From contig CM064432.1 in the NCBI GenBank assembly GCA_032690845.1, positions 59,704,071-59,768,070 on the forward strand: DNA of 64,000 bases, in the 5' to 3' direction. The notes beneath the pieces were generated by a model. The model had not been told where the DNA came from. It saw only the letters and a program-made list of their open reading frames with translations, and ran no database searches. This DNA is from Eleusine coracana subsp. coracana (Eukaryota; Streptophyta; Magnoliopsida; Poales; Poaceae). This document shows positions 57,051 to 64,000 of this stretch, in pieces. The position numbers and the translations under genes were made by a program. Each line of letters starts with the position of its first letter. The stretch's first letter is position 1.

Positions 57051-57058
57051 ATTAAGAG

Positions 57059-58023
57059 TGACAGCGTGATCTGGCGTAGCCTTTGTGACAGGAATCCATA
57101 GAAAAAAGATGAAGCAATTGATGAGACAGAATACCGGTGTTGCTCATAGGAAAAGGTCAAGGTGACGCCATGAGTATTGGCGGTTGAAGAGCGTGGCGAG
57201 GGCGTATATTGCCAGCGTGTCACTGCTCAGGTAAGCAAACAATATGCATGACCTGAGCAACGACCATGTGTATTATGTGCAGTGGACGCGTTGAGGCAGT
57301 GAGAACAACGAGAGCACGGAGCTGCCACTCCTCTCACAACTGCATGGCGTAGGAGAACTCTATCATCTTCCTCCTCCTGTCTCTCTCTTCCTACACAATT
57401 TGCGGTTGTGTTTTACTAATTATGCGATTACGATGTGTTACCAGGTGTAGCAGGATCGATGGTTTTGTGGTGCAGGCAACGATTGGTAGTGTGCTAGGAT
57501 GCAAAGGATGTTGCGGGTAAACGGACTCAACTCAAGCAATTATATGCCCGTCAGGGCATGAGGAACAGGAACAGATAACCCACAAGAAAGCAGCCGGCAT
57601 GGCAAACAGAGGAGGCGTGGTCATTACTTATTCGTAACAACGGCAAATGGCATCAAAGCGATTTAAAGGCAATGGCTGTTAAAGGAAAAAAAATGGATTG
57701 CCCTGTACGTATTTTGTAAGCTCCGTCATTACTGTCAATTAAAAGCAAGCAAGGGGGGGGGGGGGGGGGGGGGGGGGAGTGAAGCAGTGGCAGTGGCAGT
57801 GTGGCACCCTCTGCGGTGCCGGCCTTCCTCAAAAGCATGGTTGCCCTGCATTTCGTAAAACCCCGTCGAGATCCAAATAAAGGGCACAAAGCTGGATCAA
57901 CAGAACTTTATTTGCTTATTATTCGAACAGGCATTCCTTACGTGCTCGCCCTGGTCTTCACTTGAAGCAGCACATCTCGCCCTGGTCGCCGAAATAAACT
58001 GGCGGCGGCGAGGCGTAGACGGT
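57059..58023. other. Intergenic, no gene seen
   Basis: No supported coding sequence. The only marked feature is the poly-G tract at 57753-57777. The last eight bases, TAGACGGT, are the duplication of the Ds-like element. Confidence 0.5.
57753..57777. repeat. Poly-G tract, 25 nt
   Basis: An uninterrupted run of 25 G preceded by AAGCAAGCAA. Much like the tract at 9928-9955. Confidence 0.92.
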
Positions 58024-58676
58024 TAGGGATGAAAGTAAAAGTGGTAATAATCGGTTTACCGATGCTCGTTTTCGTATTTTATCGATCATAACATGTAAAA
58101 ATAATATTCTGAAGAAGTGGAAGCAAAAATAGTAGTAATTCATGGAAGTGGTAATGAAAACAATTTCGAAGTCTTCTGATCGTTTTCGTAAATTTCTATT
58201 TTAACATGAAAATTACCGTAGAGTAATGTAGGTAATTACCATATTCAGTATTTTTTTATAGCAAATCTCTCTAAAAGACAAGTGATTCTTCTAAAGTAAA
58301 ACAAATCATAAATTTCTCAACATAAATTTTATCTATTTTCTATTTTTTCAAATACAATTTTTCATACATATACATATAATTATTTAATAATCAATATGCT
58401 ATAACCAATTTATCATTGTTCTTGTGCCGTCATCGAGACACAAACATGACACCTCCAAATTCTCTATTTTATCAGTGTCATACTTCTGATTGTTAATATC
58501 GATTCCCGATCGATACCGTTCGTTTTAGTTACAATAATATCATTTTCGACTTTACCGAAATACCGGCACCGTATTCATTTTCATCAATACCATTATTAAT
58601 TTCACTTATAAAAAAAAATATGAAAGCAAAAATAATTGAGCCTTTTTCTAATCATTTTCGTCCGCTTTCATCCCTA
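58024..58676. mobile_element. Ds-like (Ac/Ds-type hAT) non-autonomous element, 653 bp
   Basis: The element starts TAGGGATGAAAG and ends CTTTCATCCCTA, a perfect 12-bp inverted repeat whose first 11 bases match the maize Ac/Ds terminus (C/T)AGGGATGAAA. A perfect 8-bp duplication TAGACGGT lies at 58016-58023 and 58677-58684. TTTTCG-containing subterminal motifs (CGTTTTCGTA, CATTTTCGTCCG) occur near both ends. The interior is AT-rich with no transposase frame. Confidence 0.92.
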
Positions 58677-58787
58677 TAGACGGTAGACTGTAAGCGGCGG
58701 AAAGGCCGAGGAGTTGCAGACCAGGCCCATCTCAATCTCAGTAGCGACCCTGAGTTGTCGGCTCCAAATTCTGGCTCGAGACGGGGA

Positions 58788-59150
58788 AGTTGCCAATGAA
58801 GCGGCCCGTTGTGTAACATCTGTGGGCCAATTTGGCTGCTGCGAGCCCCAAGCACCCACTCGATCGATGGGCCCTCTAGAAGAAGTTGGATCGCGGTCAT
58901 TGATCGCGATCCAAAATCTCGGTTCCCGAAGACTGAGACGAGGGAGTTATCAATGAAGCGGCCCGTTAGCTAACATCCGTGGACCAATTCGGCTACGAGC
59001 CCCATGGCCCACTTGATCAATGGGCCCTTAGAGGAAGTTGGATCACGGTCATTGATCGCGATCCAAACTCCCGGGCCGAGGCGACGAAACAGATCACTCA
59101 AGCGGCCCGTTCACCAATTTCCCTGCGAGCCGTGCGGCCGTTTTGTCCAT
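58788..59150. repeat. Diverged tandem repeat with internal palindromes, about 2.3 copies
   Basis: ATGAAGCGGCCCGTT recurs at 58796 and 58953 (period 157), and AAGCGGCCCGTT again at about 59100. Each full unit has GGGCC-rich blocks, then an inverted repeat: TTGGATCGCG (58886-58895) with CGCGATCCAA (58905-58914), and TTGGATCACG (59038-59047) with CGCGATCCAA (59057-59066). A single diverged relative lies at about 9060-9210. The family is not recognised. Confidence 0.8.
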
Positions 59151-59458
59151 GAACCTGTCTGTCAGCCCAGGTCGGCAAAAGGTGTTGACTTGGACGGGGA
59201 ATAAAGTTGACTCGGTCGGCATCGTTTAAGCATGGTTGAACGGCTCCCTGTGTGGCTGGAAGAGTCAGTTCAACCACAGTACAACTAGCGAACGGCTCCC
59301 ACTGATCATGCTCGTCATCACCGATTTGCATCATGGACTTTTCAAGATGTTTGATGATCTGTCTACGTGACAACAGAAAGTGGTAGTAATAAAAGCAGAA
59401 GGACGAAAATAATTAAAACTAGTACAACTAGCTAGTGATTCAGTTTGATGCACGCTCA
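59151..59458. other. 3' flank of the small basic protein gene
   Basis: No gene seen. It probably contains that gene's 3' UTR on the minus strand. Confidence 0.5.
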
Positions 59459-59893
59459 TCACTTGCATTCCACTCCAGCCTCGGCCGCTCGTCGGGGCGT
59501 GCTCTTCCGCCGGCTTCCGATCTGCCGGAACCCATTCGTTTTCGACTTCGCGCGGCCAATAAGCTCGTCGTCCTCCGCCGACTCGTCGGAGCCACGCTTC
59601 AGCCGGCGCCGCCGCCGCTTCTTCTTCTTCTTCGACGTTCCAGCCTCGGCTGAGCTCATGGGGTCCTTACTGTTGCGCACTGCCGGTTCGATCATGGCGT
59701 CACCGTTCTCCTCGGACTTGGCTGTGTCGTCATTCACTTCATCAGCGTCAGCTTGGGGAAGAGGAGGCTTCTGCTGTTGTGGCCTTCCCCTCCTCTTGGG
59801 CGTTGCCGCAGCTGCCTCCTCGCTGCCGCTGCCATCGTCGTCGTTGCTCGCGGATTCCATCATTTTCTTTCCCTTTCCTCTAGGCCTGCCCAT
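59459..59893 (-). CDS. Conserved small basic plant protein, AT-hook-like, function unknown
   Basis: A single exon of 144 residues. I take ATG at 59891-59893, giving MGRPRGKGKKMMES, because the N-terminus MGRPR-KGKK recurs in plant homologues as I remember them; an in-frame ATG lies 30 bases upstream. GRPRGK at the start and KRRGRPQQ near residue 34 are AT-hook-like GRP cores. A Lys/Arg-only run (KKKKKRRRRRLKR) near residues 87-101 is a likely nuclear or nucleolar signal. The C-terminus GSRRKSTPRRAAEAGVECK looks conserved. It is probably a nuclear DNA- or RNA-associated protein, an inference from composition. The 5' leader and any leader introns were not placed. Confidence 0.75.
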   Translation of the reverse strand: MGRPRGKGKKMMESASNDDDGSGSEEAAAATPKRRGRPQQQKPPLPQADADEVNDDTAKSEENGDAMIEPAVRNSKDPMSSAEAGTSKKKKKRRRRRLKRGSDESAEDDELIGRAKSKTNGFRQIGSRRKSTPRRAAEAGVECK

Positions 59894-62800
59894 GCATCCA
59901 ACAAGAGAGGGAGGGAGAGCCAACTTATTAACAAGGACTTGCTTCTTGGTATGTCAGGGAGCTGGAAAGTGGACAGAAGCAACAAGTCAGTCCCTTCGCT
60001 ATATTTTGTGTACATCTAATAGCCGCAACGCAGTTAGCGGTTCAGCTATCAGCTGACGGCGAGATATGTGACAGCTAATTCTGGCCCGGCATGGACAGTG
60101 TGCGAGAACGGACGACGACTCATTGGTAATGACTCCATGATGGTACTACGACATGAAGGCATCGCCATTTCCTTGAAATCTTGTGAAAATCCTAAAGAAT
60201 ATTGATTCAACGAGGTGTGCGGTGTGCCAATGTGAGGTAGTGAACAAACTTGCTAAAGCAATTTACTGTCTGAGCTTGAGTCGTGTCACTCGAAAACAGA
60301 AAATAGCATAAAGGATATTCAGATGTTGGAGCTGAAACAAAGCAACAGTTCACTAACTTGGTGAGAAACTATTATCTAAAAAAAAACTTCGTGAGAAACT
60401 ATAAAAAAAAATAAACAGGTTTTTTGTTCGATGAGCACCCAGGAAGAAGCCGCCGAGGCAAGCTAGCATGACCAGAAAAGCGTACATGTGCGTGGACATC
60501 GAGCCCTGAGTAAGGGTTGATCATACTAAGAACTAAGGCGAGATTGAACAAAGAACGGAAACTTTGAGGCTTTGTAAAACCTTACATATCCAAGGAACTA
60601 AAAAGAAAGGATTATGTATAAATAAGGATTCAAAAGCATCACCAGACTATATATATGCTCTCGCCAGAGAGGTATTCTGAATCTTAACAAAACATGGAGC
60701 AACAAACGCAGAACAGAAACAGAAAGAGCCACCTCTTACCGTACAGTATCTCGTGCGCTTGCAGTTCAAGAATCCTGCCCTTGATCGACTGATGGGCTAC
60801 TATCTGTACCGAGAGAGATCAGATCCTTGAGAATAGAGATCGATCTGTAGTTCCTGGAAACAGTCTAGGATAAGATCGAAACAGAGTCCAGCCCCAGCCC
60901 CGCCCCTGGGAAAGAGGAGAGGACGGAGATGAAGCAGCCGTGTGTGTGGCTTGGTGGCGCGCGGCGCCTGTTTTCTACGGGTTGGGCGGACATTTCGCCC
61001 CAGATATTGTCAGCGCAGGTGAGAGTAGCGTGCATGCACACAGACGAGAGTGGCGAACAAGCGGGGCAGCAAAGGTGATCAGGCGAAACAGAGGGAGGCA
61101 TGTGCCAATCAGCCAGTACGCCTGATTTTGTGTTTTGGGTACTGATAAATAAGGGAGTTGCTAATTTTCAGCTGACTGAAAGTTTAGGTTAATTTTCAGT
61201 CACCTCTTCAAATCATTAAATCGAATCCAATAATTTATAATTATTATACAAATAATTCTTAAAAAAAATCAAAACTCAAAAGAACAAATCATTGATTGAA
61301 AGATTTCAATCAGCTGAAAGCTAGAAAACATGGATAAATAAACATTTATACATACAGTATAGTAGAATGTACACGAGTACGTATATACCCACTATATATA
61401 ATCTCCTTTGAAATGTAGAGGGGGCGCGTTAGTTTAGATAGGCCACAACAGCGTGACACGGTACAGTATAGAGACGACGACGTCCCTGTCGTTGCAAAGA
61501 TAAGATTTCCCGGCAATATAATCTCGCGACAAATCTCAACAAGATTAACCACTTGCTGACTGACTCCTGACCGAAAGCTCGATCGTTGTTGCGCTCTCCC
61601 TCCTGCCCGGGCGCCGAGTCAAAAGAAAGTGAAATCTCTCTGCAGCAGCTAGCGTTCGCTTCTACCACACGAAAAAGGAAAGAACCATCAGACGAGCGGT
61701 GAGTCAGTGACTCGCCCGTGCCTTCTCCATCACTCCACCAGCACCACCCCGCCGCCGCTACGCAGACGCAGCAATGTAGCAGAGGCGAGGGAAAGAGAGC
61801 GAGACGTCGAGATCGCTTTGTTCTACCGCTGTCAGGCAGATGAGTGGCCAGGAGAAAGAAAGAAAGAGGGAATCGAACCCGAGAGGTAAAACGAGGAGGT
61901 GAAGTGAACAGAAGGGTGTGGCACTGTGCGAGGCGTGAGGCGCCGGCCGGCAGGCCGGCCGGCCGTGCTTGTGCTTCCGAAAGGAGACAAGTAGTCGCGG
62001 GCAAGTGCTGTCTGCCGACAGCCGCATGCGGGCGCCTACAGAGAGAGAGAGAGAGAGAGAGAGAGGCCGGGCCGGGGGCGGCGCGCCCGTGCCCCTTGCC
62101 TTTCCCTCCCTTTCCTTTTTTCCCTTTCAAAGGTTCTCCCTGTTTCGGGGTTCAGACTTCACACATGCACGCAACTCCAACTGCATGCGAGACCGATCCC
62201 TTCAGTCTTCAGTCTTTTTTTTTTTCTGTAGCCGTGGCGTTGTTCAGGCGTTCAAACCTGGGCTGCGGGTGCGGTCAAGGATCGTTGATGTTGTTGGCCT
62301 GCCATGCCATGCGCAGCACCAGCACTGTGCTATTCATCCTTCTGCCGCTGCCGTTGTGATTCTCCAAGCTTCATACTGCTTTGTTTGTTCGTGAGAGCTT
62401 CAGGACAGGAAAAGGGGGGCAGTCAAGGTTTCAGAGCATCGATGCCCATGAAAGTGTGGCGAGACCGAGACTCGGCTTTGATTAGACTGCTCATATGGGT
62501 TGTCCATTTTTCAGATTGACACAGGATCGAGGAGAATATAATCGACTGTTAACAATGCATCTGTAGCTCTGTATGTAACTGAACTCCGATAAACGGCTTC
62601 GTGATGGTTTCAAGTGCACATTGTTCAAGCTTTCAGTCAGTGGTTGACGTGAAAGAGTTGAAAACTAAATAAAACATACAGTCACAAGTCAGATCACGGA
62701 AGATGTGACGAAACAGCTGCAAATCGAATCTCCGGCATACGCTGGGGAGGCCACTCCCGATGCGCTGGAGTTCTGCCGTTGCCGTGGTGCATGTGAACCT

Positions 62801-62934
62801 CGAAACACCGCTTCTGATTATAGTAGGAGTACGGCTCGCAGTCTCAACTGCCGCCTGGTATGATTTTTCCTTTATGCATTACTGTTGCTGGATTTTTTAT
62901 TAATGTAATTTGGTATATGAAAATTTATCAGCAA
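59894..62934. other. Spacer upstream of the small basic protein gene, no gene seen
   Basis: Probable promoter and leader of the minus-strand gene near 59.9-61.1 kb. GC-rich frames at 60.9-61.1 and 61.4-62.4 kb run on both strands without domains. A CCGGCCGG-type palindromic cluster lies at about 61940-61968. From 62400 to 62930 nothing is recognised. Confidence 0.5.
62040..62065. repeat. (AG)n microsatellite, 26 nt
   Basis: An uninterrupted AG dinucleotide run in a GC-rich context. Confidence 0.95.
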
Positions 62935-63008
62935 GGTTTCGTGGTGTAGTTGGTTATCACGTCAGTCTAACACACTGAAGGTCTCCGGTTCGAGTCCGGG
63001 CGAAGCCA
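62935..63008 (+). tRNA. trnV-AAC: tRNA-Val (anticodon AAC), copy 1
   Basis: A 74-nt cloverleaf. The acceptor stem pairs GGTTTCG with CGAAGCC (one G-U), with discriminator A at 63008. The D arm contains the A box (TGGTGTAGTTGG). The anticodon stem TCAGT/ACTGA encloses loop CTAACAC, anticodon AAC, which reads GTT and, after A34-to-inosine editing, other Val codons. The T arm holds the B box GGTTCGAGTCC. No intron and no encoded CCA. Followed by T-rich terminators. Confidence 0.97.
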
Positions 63009-63074
63009 TTATTTTTGTTTTTCTTTCTTTTATTTCTTTTGTCAAATTCTGACCTGTTAAACATCCACCATCAA

Positions 63075-63148
63075 GGTTTCGTGGTGTAGTTGGTTATCAC
63101 GTCAGTCTAACACACTGAAGGTCTCCGGTTCGAGTCCGGGCGAAGCCA
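63075..63148 (+). tRNA. trnV-AAC: tRNA-Val (anticodon AAC), copy 2
   Basis: Identical base for base to the copy starting at 62935, in the same orientation, 140 bases downstream. Both begin directly after a CAA-containing stretch (GCAA and TCAA), similar to plant tRNA initiation sites. Followed by ATTTTTT for Pol III termination. Confidence 0.97.
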
Positions 63149-64000
63149 TATTTATTTTTTCCTTTTCTTCGTTTATCTATTGGTGTCAAATCTTCTCTAT
63201 GACCTGTGGGTAATTCTGTATGGCCCGAAAAAATGTTTAAATTCTGCTGAAGAGCTGTTTTGTTTATTAAAGCTGCCACACCGTGATTTTTTGGTTCTCT
63301 CGATACATCCAGCTGATTATTATCAAATTTTGTTGACAGCTGATATATGCCACAGTAGCAATCAGCAAGCCTGTAAACAGAAAACAAGCAATGTCTATTC
63401 TTTCCCAATTATTAGATAGATATGATATCAGCATCTCAATCTCAGCAAAGTGGTCAACAGGTTATTATTTGAGCACCTTTATAATAGGCTAGAATTAATA
63501 TAGGTCGTTTATTTTTCTTGATCCAACGGTTTAGATGTATTTATACTACTTTGATCGTTTAAGTAGTATGAAGTAGTATATTAAAGTAGTATGAAGTAAT
63601 ATAGATATTATTAAAAAAATATAATGATAGATTGTAATTTTATTAATCTTTTAGGATGATTAGAAACACTAATTCTTTGTTAACAAATTAAAAAGATCTT
63701 TCATTTTCTCGTTCTTTTCACTTTTGCCCTGTTCTTCATCGTGTTCTTCGTCTCAGTATACGGCGGCTCAGCGATTTGGCGGCGGCAGTGGTGGCGCATG
63801 GTTGGACATTGGTTGAGCCAACGCAGTTTTCTTGGTTGCCACTGAGACTAATAATGGAATCCGAGAATGTCATGTGTCCTTCGAGCTATCATCGTGCACC
63901 TCCAGGCTACAGCTATGGCGGCACCATTTTTATACAGCTTGCTGCAGATGGAGCTCGCATGCCATGGCCAATGATCCTGTCTTTATCCCGCACCTCAAAT
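63149..64000. other. Right-edge region, no confirmed gene
   Basis: AT-rich to about 63720. A plus-strand frame opens at 63855 (MESENVMCPSSYHRAPPGY) and stays open to the window edge, 48 codons. I cannot tell whether it begins a gene or is chance. AGTAGTATGAAGTAGTATA-type short repeats lie at 63560-63600. Confidence 0.4.

Noticed and set aside
58788..59150. Repeats considered as a CRISPR array
   Set aside because: Only about 2.3 diverged units of 157 bp in a plant nuclear context. No short repeat-spacer pattern.

Overview
This is plant nuclear DNA, almost certainly from a grass, and the panicoid flavour (sorghum, maize, sugarcane or Miscanthus type) is an inference. The evidence is intron-containing genes with GT-AG junctions, GC-rich first exons, the SPL14, EIL, IRKI and 13-LOX gene families in their grass forms, CACTA, hAT (including Ds-type), MULE, Tourist and Stowaway elements, a large solo LTR, and a decayed copia element. 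I cannot fix the species from the sequence alone. There are no bacterial genes, operons or CRISPR arrays.

Layout. 1-4753 is the 5' part of a decayed Ty1/copia retrotransposon on the minus strand (5' LTR, an extra GC-rich leader ORF region, gag, and the start of pol running off the left edge). 4754-10004 is intergenic with MITEs and low-copy repeats. 10005-12830 (-) is an IRK-interacting-protein-like gene (2 exons). 16371-20719 (-) is a JmjC demethylase of the JMJ30/JMJD5 type (6 exons), preceded by four copies of the circadian evening element. 21748-25609 is a 3.9-kb solo-type LTR with a 5-bp target duplication. 28431-30272 (+) is an intronless EIN3-like transcription factor with a leader intron and a 15-residue uORF. 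34138-40484 (+) is a plastid-type lipoxygenase (5 exons). 41177-43243 (+) is a G-patch protein of the GPATCH11 type (3 exons). 45006-48697 (-) is an SBP-box factor of the SPL14/IPA1 type with an intact miR156 site (3 exons). 49-58 kb is intergenic and rich in DNA transposons, several with exact target-site duplications. 59459-59893 (-) is a small conserved basic plant protein. 62935-63148 (+) holds two identical tRNA-Val(AAC) genes.

The genes do not form one pathway. They are ordinary neighbours in a syntenic grass block. From memory, and unverified, rice chromosome 8 has EIL, LOX and SPL14 as close neighbours, which would make the SPL gene the SPL14 orthologue rather than the SPL17 one. Several are hormone or timing regulators: EIL in ethylene response, LOX in jasmonate and green-leaf volatile synthesis, SPL14 in shoot branching under miR156, and JMJ30 in the clock. 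Exon coordinates in the entries were derived by hand from splice signals and reading frame. For multi-exon genes the start and end give the CDS span, and exons are listed in the text.
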